From NCBI RefSeq assembly GCF_029625335.1, contig NZ_CP121111.1:1860001-1924000 (forward strand): 64,000 nucleotides of DNA, given 5' to 3'. Below, in pieces: positions 8,964 to 19,406 of this stretch; within the stretch, counting starts at the first letter, position 1, and the number at the start of each line of letters is the position of its first letter. The notes beneath the pieces are model-generated. The model worked only from the letters and a program-made list of their open reading frames with translations. It was not told the DNA's origin and did no database searches. Source of the stretch: Flavobacterium nitratireducens (GTDB lineage: Bacteria; Bacteroidota; Bacteroidia; Flavobacteriales; Flavobacteriaceae). Made by a program: the position numbers and the translations under genes.

Positions 8964-9038
8964 TAGTAAAAAACGGATTAAAATATAAGGTCTACATCCA
9001 TTTTGGATTTTATTTAACGAAATAAAAGATGAAGTTTT

Positions 9039-9725
9039 TTATCTAAACAACTCCAATATTTCGGTAATTTTTTCAAAAGATCTAAAATTTTCATGCCTCA
9101 CTTCATGATCAATCTTCTCATGCGCCCAGGTGGTATGAAATGGAATGTGTGCAGCGTACCCTCCGATATTCAAAACCGGCAAAACATCCGATTTAAGTGA
9201 ATTCCCAATCATATAAAATTCAGATGGTTCAATTTCTAAACGTTTTATCAAATCCAGATAGTCCTGTTCTTGTTTGTCCGACATCACTTCGATATGGTGA
9301 AAATATTTCCCCAAACCTGAATTGTGCAATTTACGTCGTTGATCCAGCAAATCCCCTTTGGTAGCAACTACTAATTTGTATTTACCATACAAAGATTCTA
9401 AAGTTTCTTCGACACCATCCAAAAGCACAATTGGCTTCTCTAATAATTCCTTACCGTATTCAATAATTTTACCAACTACTTCAACAGGAATCGTATTATT
9501 TGATATGGTCATCGCGGCTTCAATCATCGAAAGTATATAAGCTTTAATTCCATAACCGTATATGGATAAATTTTTGATTTCAATTCTAAAAAGCTCCTGC
9601 GAAAGCCCTTGATGCGAAAGGTAATCACTCATTAAAGCACAGAATTTTTCCTCTGTTTCTAAAAAATAGGTTTCATTTACAAACAACGTATCATCAGCAT
9701 CAAATGCAATTACTTTAAAAGACAT
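9039..9725 (-). CDS. HAD-family hydrolase (phosphatase)
   Basis: The 228-residue protein starts with the HAD motif I FDADDTLF (nucleophile Asp), has motif II near VVATKGD, and motif III/IV near YMIGNSLKSDVLPVLNIGG. The helical cap between motifs I and II is of C1 type, as in phosphoglycolate-phosphatase-like enzymes. The substrate cannot be told from sequence. Its ATG lies 4 bp downstream of the end of the broken EamA transporter gene, so the two were probably one operon. Confidence 0.9.
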   Translation of the reverse strand: MSFKVIAFDADDTLFVNETYFLETEEKFCALMSDYLSHQGLSQELFRIEIKNLSIYGYGIKAYILSMIEAAMTISNNTIPVEVVGKIIEYGKELLEKPIVLLDGVEETLESLYGKYKLVVATKGDLLDQRRKLHNSGLGKYFHHIEVMSDKQEQDYLDLIKRLEIEPSEFYMIGNSLKSDVLPVLNIGGYAAHIPFHTTWAHEKIDHEVRHENFRSFEKITEILELFR

Positions 9726-9729
9726 AGTT

Positions 9730-10601
9730 TTATTTTTTTATTGACAATGGTTTATTATAAAAGGTAATTCCTATTCCTAAAAGTAAAAAAACAGCACCAA
9801 GAATCCTATCCCAACTCATTTTTTCTTCTAAAAAAATCCAGGCTAAAAATGTAGTTAAAACGGCTTGGGCTAACAAACTCAAAGACACTCTAGTAGCCTT
9901 CAAATGTTGAGTAGAATAACTAATCATTAACCAAGCCAACAGTTGACAAATCAATCCTTGTATTAACAAAACCAACCAAGCTGCTGTGGAAAAACCTGTA
10001 AAATTTTCACCAGAAACCCAACAAATTAAAGCCAAAAACAAACTGGAGGAGAACAAAACAATACTCATAAATGAAAGTACATCTAGTTTTTCTAAAACAA
10101 TTTTACTGATTAAAATATAAGAAGCATAAAGCATTCCTGAAATAACTGCCAAAACAAAGGCTAGATCTATTTTAAACTGGAGAAAGGTTTCAAATCCTAC
10201 TAAAACAAACATACCAAAAAGTGCCACAATAGTTCCAAGCCAAAAATTTGTACTAGGTTTGTTTTTTAAAAAAAGAAAGACCCAATACCCACCCAAACAG
10301 GCGTTAAATTTGCCAGTAAAGTAGCCTGAGTAGCACTAGAATGTTGTATCGCAAAATTCCAAACCGAAATATCAGAAGCGAATATAATTCCGCAAATAAC
10401 TGAAAGCAACAAATAACGACCTTCTGGCAGCTGAAACCGTTTGCTAATAAAAACATAAGGTAATAAAAAAACCGCAGCAATAAACATACGGTAAAAAGCA
10501 GAAATCAAACCATCAGTTAAATGCAAGCGAACCAAAATAGGAAAGATAGAAATACATAGTATTCCAATTGCTAAGGCTAATTTGGGTTTGTTAATTTTCA
10601 T
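9730..10601 (-). pseudogene. EamA/DMT-family transporter, frameshifted
   Basis: Two frames together give a ~290-residue, ten-TM drug/metabolite transporter of the EamA family. The first part (10601 to ~10266) ends LTPVWVGIGSFFF then a stop. The second resumes as LKNKPSTNFWLGTIVALFG and runs to 9730. One extra T in the coding-strand T7 run (plus-strand A7 at 10268-10274) restores the frame. The lesion may be a sequencing error, a fixed mutation, or slippage at a phase-variable tract. Another intact EamA transporter lies at 34410. The substrate is unknown. Confidence 0.85.
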
Positions 10602-10676
10602 TTATTTGAAAAATAATTTTGCTTAGCAATTCTTTATTTTTCCTTTTAAAAAGCAAAAGCTTTGAAGTTATTTGTA

Positions 10677-10723
10677 ACCGAAAATTCGCAAATTGTATTT
10701 TAAATAATTTGCGAATTTGCGGT
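10677..10723. repeat. ACCGAAAATTCGCAAATT hairpin, likely metG terminator
   Basis: Arms 10677-10694 and 10706-10723 are 18 bp with one mismatch and an 11-nt loop, beginning 8 bp after the metG stop. A near-identical element lies at 58901-58948, after trpS. Confidence 0.75.
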
Positions 10724-10730
10724 AATAATA

Positions 10731-12794
10731 TTAATTAATCGTCTCTCCATTCCCTACTCCATCAGCATCCGGATTTACGAAAACTAATTTGCCTTCGGCA
10801 TTATTCGTCATCAAAATCATTCCTTGGCTTTCTACACCACGTAAAGCTCTTGGTGCCAAGTTGACTAAAACAGTAACTCGTTTTCCGATGATATCCTCTG
10901 GTTTGAAACTTTCGGCAATTCCAGAAACAATAGTACGAACATCAATTCCGGTATCTACTTTTAAAACCAATAGTTTGTTCGCTTTTGGCATTTTTTCCGC
11001 TTCTAAAATAGTTCCAACACGTAAATCCATTTTAGCAAAATCTTCAAACTGAATTAAATCTTTTTGTGGTTCTGCCTTTTTATTTTCAGCCAAATTAGCT
11101 GTTTTAGTTGCTTCCAATTTATCTATTTGTTTTTGTATTGCTTCGTCTTCAATTTTTGAAAAAAGTAATTCTGTCTGACCAATTTGGTGACCAGCAGGCA
11201 TTACATCAGCAGTATCAGTTATTGTATTCCAATCGATTTTTACATCGTCTAAGTTTAAAATACGTTTCAATTTAGCCGCAGTAAATGGCAAGAAAGGCTC
11301 ACAAAGCGAACTCAAAGCCGCTGCAATTTGCAATGCCACATACATTTGCGTTTGTACACGCTCCGGATTATCTTTAATTACTTTCCAAGGTTCTTCATCT
11401 GCCAAATATTTATTCCCTAAACGAGCTGCATTCATCATCTCGCCTAAAGCTTCTCTGAATCTATAACGCTCAAGTGAACTCGAAATTACCGCCGGATAGG
11501 CTTGTAATTCCGCTAAAGTTTGCTCGTCAACTTCTGTTAATTCGTTTGGAGTTGGCACAATTCCGTTGTAGTATTTGTTAGTTAATACCACAACACGGTT
11601 GATGAAGTTACCAAAAATAGCTACCAACTCATTGTTATTTCTAGCCTGAAAATCTTTCCAAGTAAAGTCGTTGTCTTTAGTTTCCGGTGCATTCGAAGTC
11701 AAAGCATAACGCAAAACATCCTGCTGATCTGGGAATTCTTCTAAATATTCGTGCAGCCAAACCGCCCAGTTTTTAGAAGTTGATAATTTGTTCCCTTCTA
11801 AATTCAGGAACTCATTTGCCGGTACATTTTCGGGTAAAATATAGCTTCCTTCTGCTTTTAACATCGCTGGAAAAATCACGCAGTGGAAAACGATATTATC
11901 TTTTCCGATAAAGTGAACCAACTTGGTATTTTCATTTTTCCAATAAGGCTCCCACTCTTTTCCTTCTCTCGCTGCCCATTCTTTGGTTGACGAAATATAT
12001 CCGATAGGCGCATCAAACCATACATATAACTTTTTACCTTCGGCGCCTTCAACCGGAACATCAATTCCCCAGTCTAAGTCACGGGTTACGGCACGTGGTT
12101 CCAAACCTCCGTCAATCCATGATTTTACTTGTCCGTACACATTCGGTTTCCAGTCGTTTTTATGACCTTCCAAAATCCATTCTCTCAGGAAAGCATCATA
12201 ACGATCCAATGGCAAAAACCAGTGTTTTGTTGATTTCAAAACCGGAGTTTCACCGGTAATAGTCGATTTTGGATTAATCAAATCGGTAGCGTTCAAAGTC
12301 GAACCGCATTTCTCGCATTGATCCCCATAAGCTTCTTCGTTACCACATTTAGGGCAAGTTCCCGTTACAAAACGGTCTGCCAAAAACTGATTCGCTTTAG
12401 CATCATACAATTGTTCCGTTACTTCTTCGATAAAATCGCCATTATCATATAGCTTTTTAAAGAAATCCGAAGCCGTTTCATGGTGAATAGGCAATGAAGT
12501 TCTCGAATAATTATCGAATGCAATTCCAAAATCAGCGAATGATTTACGGATAATTCCGTCGTATTTATCAATTACTTCCTGAGGTGTAATCCCTTCTTTT
12601 TTGGCTTTCATCGAAATCGCAACTCCGTGTTCGTCGCTTCCGCACACAAACAAAACATCACGATTTTGCAAACGCAAATAACGCGAATAAATATCAGCAG
12701 GAACATAAACCCCCGCTAAATGCCCAATATGAATAGGCCCGTTAGTATATGGCAAAGCCGCTGTAATCGTATATCTTTCTGGATTTTGTAACAT
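10731..12794 (-). CDS. metG: Methionine--tRNA ligase
   Basis: MetRS charges tRNA-Met. The 687-residue protein carries the HIGH box ([13 protein letters not shown]), a zinc knuckle ([17 protein letters not shown]), the KMSKS equivalent (NKLSTSKNW), an anticodon-binding helical domain, and a C-terminal EMAPII-like tRNA-binding domain ([18 protein letters not shown]) that gives the dimeric long form. The length is normal. A -7-like box sits 20 bp before the ATG, and an 18-bp hairpin follows the stop, so it appears to be monocistronic. Confidence 0.97.
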   Translation of the reverse strand: MLQNPERYTITAALPYTNGPIHIGHLAGVYVPADIYSRYLRLQNRDVLFVCGSDEHGVAISMKAKKEGITPQEVIDKYDGIIRKSFADFGIAFDNYSRTSLPIHHETASDFFKKLYDNGDFIEEVTEQLYDAKANQFLADRFVTGTCPKCGNEEAYGDQCEKCGSTLNATDLINPKSTITGETPVLKSTKHWFLPLDRYDAFLREWILEGHKNDWKPNVYGQVKSWIDGGLEPRAVTRDLDWGIDVPVEGAEGKKLYVWFDAPIGYISSTKEWAAREGKEWEPYWKNENTKLVHFIGKDNIVFHCVIFPAMLKAEGSYILPENVPANEFLNLEGNKLSTSKNWAVWLHEYLEEFPDQQDVLRYALTSNAPETKDNDFTWKDFQARNNNELVAIFGNFINRVVVLTNKYYNGIVPTPNELTEVDEQTLAELQAYPAVISSSLERYRFREALGEMMNAARLGNKYLADEEPWKVIKDNPERVQTQMYVALQIAAALSSLCEPFLPFTAAKLKRILNLDDVKIDWNTITDTADVMPAGHQIGQTELLFSKIEDEAIQKQIDKLEATKTANLAENKKAEPQKDLIQFEDFAKMDLRVGTILEAEKMPKANKLLVLKVDTGIDVRTIVSGIAESFKPEDIIGKRVTVLVNLAPRALRGVESQGMILMTNNAEGKLVFVNPDADGVGNGETIN

Positions 12795-12813
12795 AATTCA
12801 ATTTTATTGAGCG

Positions 12814-12821
12814 CAAAAATA
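12814..12821 (-). promoter_or_regulatory. -7 box (TATTTTTG) for metG
   Basis: On the minus strand TATTTTTG fits the Bacteroidota consensus TAnnTTTG, 20 bp upstream of the metG ATG. I see no convincing -33 TTG. Confidence 0.45.
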
Positions 12822-13043
12822 AGGAATCCAATTGAAAATCATCGGATTTTATTTGGAGCTGTCCTGACTAAAAGGCACATTGGCCTAAAGCCACATATTT
12901 TCTGAAAATAATGGATTAAAAACAAAACTGTTTTTTTAATCAAGATTCGAACTCAATCATAAACTTGAATAATTCTCGATGAAATAAAATAACAATTTCT
13001 TACAAAATAAATAACATTAAAATAAAATTGTAAGATTATTTTT

Positions 13044-13051
13044 TATATTTG
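13044..13051 (+). promoter_or_regulatory. -7 box (TATATTTG) for the DUF2007-like gene
   Basis: TATATTTG fits TAnnTTTG and ends 14 bp before the ATG at 13066. A TTG lies at 13028, closer than the usual ~19-bp spacing. Confidence 0.45.
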
Positions 13052-13065
13052 CAAAAATTAATCAT

Positions 13066-13716
13066 ATGACAGAGAAGTATTCCGTATTTAGAAAATATCC
13101 AACGATTCTTCAAGCTAAAGGATTAGAGAATTTATTACAACAAAACAACATTACTACTCAACTCACAGATAACATTCCTCCTATTGATCCCTCGTTATCA
13201 GGCACTACGCTATTAAACGAATATGAAATAAAAATTCTTATTGAGGATTTTGAAAAAGCAGAATTAATTCTTGAAAAAGAAGTAGAAAACGTAATTAATC
13301 AAGTAGAAGACGACCATTATTTATTTGATTTTACCGACGAAGAACTGTATGAGGTGTTACTTAAATCAGATGAATGGAGCGAATTTGATTATAAATTAGC
13401 GCTAAACATTTTAACTAAAAGAGGCAAATCAATTGATATCGATTTACTCAATGCATTGAAAAAACAACGCATAGAAACATTAGCCGAACCAGAAAACAAC
13501 CAAAAACCTTGGATAATTGCTGGATATACTTTTGCCTTGCTTGGCGGTTTTCTTGGTATTATCATTGGATATTCCTTATGGACTTCGAAAAAAAACCTGC
13601 CCAATGGCGAAACAGTCAATTCATATACAGACCAAGATAGAGCTCATGGTAAGAAAATATTTTACATTGGACTGATTGCGCTTCCAATCTACATTCTAAT
13701 CAAGCTATTAAATTAA
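13066..13716 (+). CDS. DUF2007-like N-terminal domain protein with two C-terminal TM segments
   Basis: The first ~80 residues (KYSVFRKYPTILQAKGLENLLQQNNI, with EIKILIEDFEKAELIL) match the fold and spacing of DUF2007 'putative signal transducing' domains, a small alpha/beta unit. A middle acidic segment (DFTDEELYEVLLKSDEWS) follows. Two hydrophobic helices near the C-terminus (about 147-167 and 196-214) would anchor it in the inner membrane. The function is unknown. It has its own -7 box and no operon partner; the 271 bp upstream show nothing else I can name. Confidence 0.7.
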   Translation: MTEKYSVFRKYPTILQAKGLENLLQQNNITTQLTDNIPPIDPSLSGTTLLNEYEIKILIEDFEKAELILEKEVENVINQVEDDHYLFDFTDEELYEVLLKSDEWSEFDYKLALNILTKRGKSIDIDLLNALKKQRIETLAEPENNQKPWIIAGYTFALLGGFLGIIIGYSLWTSKKNLPNGETVNSYTDQDRAHGKKIFYIGLIALPIYILIKLLN

Positions 13717-13909
13717 AACCTTACCAGATACAGTCAACAAATAGGAATTTGGATTTTGCACATTTAGGCAGACTTTAATAATTACCTGCTTGAATCTGCA
13801 AAAAATAATTGGATTTAAAAAAATTACAACTTGATCGAAATAAACCGATTTAAACTCGTGTAATCTGTTGCAAAAAATCGAAATTTGCAGTCCATTTAAA
13901 TCTTAACTC

Positions 13910-14461
13910 ATGGAATTCGGAAGTATCTTAATCTCAGAAAGCGCAGCCAACAGCGAAAATCCTCAGGATGTAATCAACTCCAACATTTCGATTGTAAACC
14001 TGATGCGCGAAGAAAAAATTGACGATGAAGACATTCACGAAGATGCCTTAATGAGTTATTATCTGGATTTTTATGCGGCACAAATCGCTCAGGGGAATTT
14101 TGCTCAGTTTGTATACAATTCGGGTTGGAACAAAGAACTGAACGAATTAATCGAAGAAGGCCTTGAAATAATTGGCGCTCCAAAACATCTGGAATTATTC
14201 CAGGAACAATGCAAAAAAGTACGCCTGATGAGTAACATAAAATTGGGCAAATTCTTAAAAGGAAAATTAGAAGGTGTTAATCCAATTCGTGACGCTATTA
14301 ACAACAATGCTTTTTCCACTCCCGAAATCTCAGGACTGGAGAATTTAGTTGAACTAAATGCCGCTTTTTTAAAGCATCATCCCGACACACAAATCCTAAC
14401 TGTAGATATAATTTTTGAACTTTTAGAAGATTATTTAGACCGCGAGATTAAAAGAAGTTAA
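13910..14461 (+). CDS. DMP19-like (DUF4375-type) protein, function uncertain
   Basis: The 183-residue acidic protein has no signal peptide or TM segment. The stretch SYYLDFYAAQIAQGNFAQFVYNS resembles the core of DMP19/DUF4375 proteins, which in other bacteria act as DNA mimics or toxin-immunity partners. I assign it only tentatively. No catalytic motif is visible. It lies between the DUF2007-like gene and the decayed kinase, with 193 bp of featureless AT-rich sequence upstream. Confidence 0.6.
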   Translation: MEFGSILISESAANSENPQDVINSNISIVNLMREEKIDDEDIHEDALMSYYLDFYAAQIAQGNFAQFVYNSGWNKELNELIEEGLEIIGAPKHLELFQEQCKKVRLMSNIKLGKFLKGKLEGVNPIRDAINNNAFSTPEISGLENLVELNAAFLKHHPDTQILTVDIIFELLEDYLDREIKRS

Positions 14462-14575
14462 TTTTTTTAAAAAAACTTAAAATCAATCACTTATTACTTA
14501 TTTGATTAGTCAAAATAAATTATTTTTGTAAACCTAACTTGTCATTTTAGTGAAAAATGTACAAGGATTAATTTT

Positions 14576-15952
14576 ATGGAAATACTAAATCAATTTATGA
14601 AATTATTTGTATTGGACATTCGCAATACAATGGGACTATTGTTTTGGGGCAATTTCACGTTAGCCATTCTAGTTTTCACTTTTCGTTACACCCTTGATAA
14701 TAAAGAATCCAGAAAAAAATTATTGATTTTTGGATTATCAAAAACATTTTTAGCACTGGCATGGCTAGCTTTTTTCTTAGAAAAGACACAACCTCATTCG
14801 ATGCTTTCAAATTCATCATCACAAATACCTTAGTTTTTGCTGGTTATTATTTGGAATCAATTGCCATGTTGATGATTGTAAAAAAGCATTTCATACACAA
14901 TTGGTTTTATTTATTGTAAACTTAGTAGCCTTTTATACAACAGTTGCTCTAGAAGCACCAAGTAATATTAGAGTTTAGGTAGCTTCTTTAAACATTTTAC
15001 TAATCACTATTATCCCTACTTGGCGATTCTTAACAGAAATCAATGGTGGTTTATTCAAAAGAATTCTTGGTTTTAATTACGGTATCCTATTGCTAGTAAT
15101 TATTTTCAGAATCATCTACCCATTGTTTAATACTACAACTAGCCTATATTCTGTAGATGCTACCCAAAAAATCATCTTTTTAATCATTTTTATAATGATG
15201 AATATTGCGGTGTAGGCTATTTACTTTTATTACAAGAAGAAAAAGAAAGACAAGTAAAGAAGTTATTAGACGATCAAAATCAATTTTTCTCCATCATAGC
15301 ACATGATTTAAAAGGACCATTCAACGGAATAATTGGTTTATCCGAACTTTTATTAGAAAAGGACAACAATCTGGATAGTGAAGAAACAAACAAATTCATT
15401 GAACTCATCCATCAATCTTCAAAAAACACTTTTTCCTTACTTGACAATCTTCTTACCTGGGCACAATCACAAACAGGTAGTCTAGGATTTAATCCCAAAA
15501 AGATAGAACCAAGCAGCATAATCGATAAAAGCATTCATTTATTGAGCAATGTTGCTAAGAGTAAAAACATAACGATCCAATCTGAAATTGAAAAAGACCT
15601 ATATGTTTTTGCCGACACAAATATGCTCGAAACCATATTTAGAAATCTAATTGCAAATGCCATAAAATTCACCAATAACAACGGTAAAGTATTGATTTCC
15701 TCAAAAAAAGAACACAATCAAACACTATTTATTGTTGAAGATAATGGAACAGGTATTGCTTCAGATAAAATTGGAAACTTATTTACCAGCAATCAAAAAG
15801 AAACTACTCTAGGAACCAATAATGAATCTGGAACAGGTTTAGGACTGATGCTTTGCAAAGATTTCGTAGAAAAGCATGGGGGTGAAATTTGGGTCAACAG
15901 TAAACTAGGTGAAGGAAGTAGCTTTGTTTTCAGCATCCCAGATCACGACTAA
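14576..15952 (+). pseudogene. Membrane sensor histidine kinase, multiply disrupted
   Basis: Three reading frames must be joined to recover one protein: an N-terminal multi-helix membrane sensor, a HisKA domain (FFSIIAHDLKGPFNGIIG, His phosphoacceptor) and a HATPase domain with N box (FRNLIANAIKFTNNNG), G1 (VEDNGTGI) and G2 (GTGLGLMLCKDFV). Frames change near 14770 (T run), 14905 (T run) and 15208 (GG), each repaired by adding one base. An in-frame TAG lies at 14976-14978. The catalytic half from ~15209 onward is intact. No response regulator lies beside it. Confidence 0.87.
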
Positions 15953-16096
15953 TTGTTTTTCTTTTTCGATCAAAACAATTAGTAGCAATTCCATTTACAA
16001 AACTTCAAATCTCGTATTGCGAAGAATACAGATGTTTTTTTACACAATTGTTACTTCTCAAAGTAAACTTTGTCACGTTTCTATGAAACATTTCCT

Positions 16097-16104
16097 TAAA
16101 TTTG
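16097..16104 (+). promoter_or_regulatory. -7 box (TAAATTTG) for serS
   Basis: TAAATTTG matches TAnnTTTG and lies 39 bp upstream of the chosen serS ATG. It supports the start at 16144 over an upstream in-frame start at 16102, which would overlap the box. Confidence 0.45.
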
Positions 16105-16143
16105 CTACCGTTATTAAAAATTTATAGTTATAAAAATCCAACT

Positions 16144-17415
16144 ATGTTACAAATTGCATTTATTAGAGAGAATCAAGAAAAAGTAATCCAAGCTTTGGCC
16201 AAAAGAAATCTGGACGCCAAAACAGTGGTGGAAGAAGTAGTAGAACTTGATGAGCGTCGTCGTGCTACGCAAGTAGAATTAGACAACATCCTAGCTGAAT
16301 CTAATAAATTGTCCAAAGACATAGGAGAGCTAATGAAAGCGGGAGAAAAAGCTAAAGCTGCTCTATTAAAAGAAAAAACAGTAAGCAACAAAGAACGCAG
16401 CAAACAATTAGCAGAAGCGGCTGATATAATCGCTGCCGAACTAACCGAAAAACTATACACATTACCTAATTTACCAGCTGATATTGTTCCTGAAGGAAAA
16501 TCAGCCGATGACAACCTAAATGTGTTTCAAGCAGGTGAAATCCCAGTTTTACACGAAGGAGCACAACCACACTGGGAATTAGTTAAAAAATACGACATCA
16601 TTGATTTCGAATTAGGAAATAAAATCACTGGAGCTGGATTCCCAGTTTACAAAGGAAAAGGAGCCCGTTTACAACGTGCTTTGATTAATTATTTCTTAGA
16701 CAAAAATACTGCTGCAGGTTATAACGAAGTGCAAGTACCGCATTTAGTAAACGAAGCTTCTGGATACGGAACGGGTCAATTACCTGACAAAGAAGGACAA
16801 ATGTATCATGCAGGCGTTGACAATTTATATTTAATCCCTACGGCTGAAGTACCGGTAACTAACTTGTTCAGAGATGTGATTTTAAACGAAAGCGAATTAC
16901 CAATCTTAACAACAGCTTACACACCATGTTTCCGTCGTGAAGCAGGTTCTTACGGAGCACACGTAAGAGGATTAAACCGTTTACACCAATTTGACAAGGT
17001 CGAAATTGTACGTATTGAGCACCCTGAGAAATCATACGAAGCTTTAGACGGAATGGTAGAGCATGTAAAAGCAATTTTGGACGAATTGAAATTACCTTAC
17101 CGTATTTTACGTCTTTGTGGTGGCGACATGGGATTCACCTCAGCCTTAACTTATGATTTCGAAGTATTCTCAACCGCTCAAGACCGTTGGTTAGAAATTT
17201 CATCCGTTTCTAACTTTGAAACATTCCAAGCTAATCGTTTGAAATTGCGTTTTAAAGACAAAGACGGAAAAAACCAATTGGCACACACCCTAAATGGAAG
17301 CTCATTGGCTTTACCACGTGTATTAGCCGGTATTATTGAAAATTACCAAACTCCAGAAGGAATTGTAATCCCAGAGGTTTTACGTCCTTACTGCGGATTT
17401 GATATCATCAATTAA
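16144..17415 (+). CDS. serS: Serine--tRNA ligase
   Basis: SerRS charges tRNA-Ser and tRNA-Sec. The 423-residue protein has the N-terminal long coiled-coil arm (residues ~30-110) and a class II catalytic core: motif 2 (TPCFRREAGSYGAHVRGLNR), the YLIPTAEVPVTN strand, and motif 3 (LNGSSLALPRVLAGIIENYQ). The start MLQIAFIREN matches the usual SerRS N-terminus. The gene stands alone, and two nested hairpins follow. Confidence 0.97.
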   Translation: MLQIAFIRENQEKVIQALAKRNLDAKTVVEEVVELDERRRATQVELDNILAESNKLSKDIGELMKAGEKAKAALLKEKTVSNKERSKQLAEAADIIAAELTEKLYTLPNLPADIVPEGKSADDNLNVFQAGEIPVLHEGAQPHWELVKKYDIIDFELGNKITGAGFPVYKGKGARLQRALINYFLDKNTAAGYNEVQVPHLVNEASGYGTGQLPDKEGQMYHAGVDNLYLIPTAEVPVTNLFRDVILNESELPILTTAYTPCFRREAGSYGAHVRGLNRLHQFDKVEIVRIEHPEKSYEALDGMVEHVKAILDELKLPYRILRLCGGDMGFTSALTYDFEVFSTAQDRWLEISSVSNFETFQANRLKLRFKDKDGKNQLAHTLNGSSLALPRVLAGIIENYQTPEGIVIPEVLRPYCGFDIIN

Positions 17416-17436
17416 TTCTGTTTGAACAGAATTAAT
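17411..17436 (+). terminator. Palindrome overlapping the serS stop codon
   Basis: Arms 17411-17422 and 17425-17436 are a perfect 12-bp inverted repeat spanning the TAA. It could terminate serS or stabilise its mRNA 3' end; there is no T tract. Confidence 0.5.
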
Positions 17437-17443
17437 TCTTAAT

Positions 17444-17499
17444 AACCATTAAGAAATTAAGAACCATTAAGCTTATATAGTCTTAATTTCTTAATGGTT
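17444..17499 (+). terminator. ACCATTAAG-family hairpin after serS
   Basis: An 18-bp perfect stem (17444-17461 with 17482-17499) carries AACCATTAAGAAATTAAG. The loop contains another ACCATTAAG copy. A related hairpin lies at 30841-30894. Confidence 0.7.
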
Positions 17500-17547
17500 T
17501 AAAGAAAAAAGAAATTTTTCAAATTTAATTTCAAACCTTATCTGGTT

Positions 17548-19357
17548 ATGAAAAAGCTCTTTCTTTATATCACTTTGTTATTCTCGCTGTTTGCTATTGG
17601 TCAAAACGAACAATTAGCACAGTATTATTACGACAAAGGAGATTTTGAAAAAGCCAAAGTAAGTTTTGAAGAATTACTTGCTAATATTCCTCAAAACAAT
17701 CAATATTTTCTAAGAACAATTGATTGTTATCAGCAATTAAAACAATTTGACATCGCTGAAAAAGCCATACAAAACCGATTTACTAAATACAACTTAACTA
17801 GCCTTTTAGTCGAATTAGGTTATAACTTTCAATTACAAAAAAACGACGAAAAAGCCAAAATCTATTACGAACAAGCGATTGATCGGATACGTAAAAACCC
17901 CAATGAAGTGTACGGCATAGCCAATGCTTTTGAAAAAAAAGTACAATTAGAATACGCCTTAAAAGCCTACCAAACAGCTACTGAAATCCAACCTAATTTT
18001 AATTTTAATTACCAACAAGGATTGCTCTATGGTCAACTGGGTGATTTTGACAAAATGATTACTACATTTTTAGAAGAAGCCTATACAAATCCTCAAAATT
18101 CAATTGTAATTCAAAATCAATTTTCACGATTTATAACCGAAGAAGCTGATAATTCCTTTAGTGACGCTCTTAGAAAAGCTTTAATCCTAAAAGTTCAAAA
18201 GAATCAGGATTTGTTTTGGAATCGCTATTTAAGTTGGTTTTATGTACAACAAAAAGAATTTGGAAAAGCCTTTATTCAAGAAAAAGCCATTTACAAACGC
18301 AATCCCGAATCCCTCTCGTCAATATTAAATCTAGCCAATTTAGCCATTGAGGAAGAAGACCAAGAAGTAGCCAAAGAGATTTTAGATTTTGTTATTTTAA
18401 ACACCAAAGATTTAGATTTACTAGTTCAAGCCCATAGTTATTTAATTAACTTAAAAATCAAAAAAGCTACTGAAAAAGAATACGCGACAATTAACACCGA
18501 AATAGAAGCCCTACTCAAAGAATTTGAAATAAGCCCTTTTACCCTATCTTTGCAGCTCGTTCAGGCCAACTTTGTAACCTTTAATTTAAAGAAACCAGAG
18601 CAAGGAAAGGACATCATCAAAAGAGCTTTGGAATTGCAATTAAACAAGTACGAAGTAGCACAAGCTAAAATGAAATTGGCCGACATTTTCCTTTTCGAAG
18701 AAAAAATTCAATCAGGCTTTATTGTATTATTCGCAAATTGAAAACGATTTAAAAAACGATGCAGTAGCGCATGAGGCCAGTTTAAAAGCCGCTAAAACCA
18801 GCTATTTTAAAGGTGATTTTCCTTGGGCATTAAAACAATTTAAAGAATTGAAAGCCGCAAATACGCAGTTAATTGCCAATGATGCGCTGGAATATTTCTT
18901 ATTGATTAATGACAACACCGTTGCCGATTCGACACAAACAGCCTTAAAGGAATTTGCCAAAGGCGATTATTTAATCTATCAAAACAGAAATCAAGAAGCC
19001 ATTACACAGTTTCAATTGATTTTAAAAAATTTCAAAGGGCAAGACTCGAGGGCTATGCCCGAACAGGCGAACCAAATCGAAGCTGTAACCCAATTACGAC
19101 TGGGCCAACTTTATGAAAAAACCGGCGAATACAACTTGGCTTTAAGCCAATATCAAGCGATTATAGACCATCATAGCGATGGAATTTATATAGACGAAGC
19201 GCTCTTTTTTTCGGGAGAAATTTACAGTAAAAAAATAAACGATGCTGAAAAAGCCAAGTCGCTGTTTGAAAAGATTATCTTTAATCATCAGGACAGTATC
19301 TACTTTGTAGAAGCCCGAAAGCGATTTAGAGAGTTAAGAGGAGACAAAAATTTATAA
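17548..19357 (+). pseudogene. Secreted tetratricopeptide-repeat protein, frameshifted
   Basis: The start MKKLFLYITLLFSLFAIGQ is a signal peptide. The rest is a run of TPR units (for example YYDKGDFEKAKVSFEELL, YGQLGDFDKMITTFLEE, YEKTGEYNLALSQYQAII) over ~600 residues. The frame breaks in the A6 run at 18701-18706. Removing one A turns ...EEKIQSGFIVLFAN-stop into EEKFNQALLYYSQIEN and joins the second half, ending at 19357. It is one of few lesions that need a base removed. The likely role is a periplasmic or envelope scaffold. Confidence 0.88.
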
Positions 19358-19406
19358 AAATGTTAATCGGTTAGTCGTTGATTCGGTTAACCAAATAAAC
19401 AAACAA

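Noticed and set aside
12930..12970. tRNA-like T-loop sequence (TTCGAAT) on the minus strand
   Set aside because: No D-loop, anticodon stem or acceptor stem could be formed around it.
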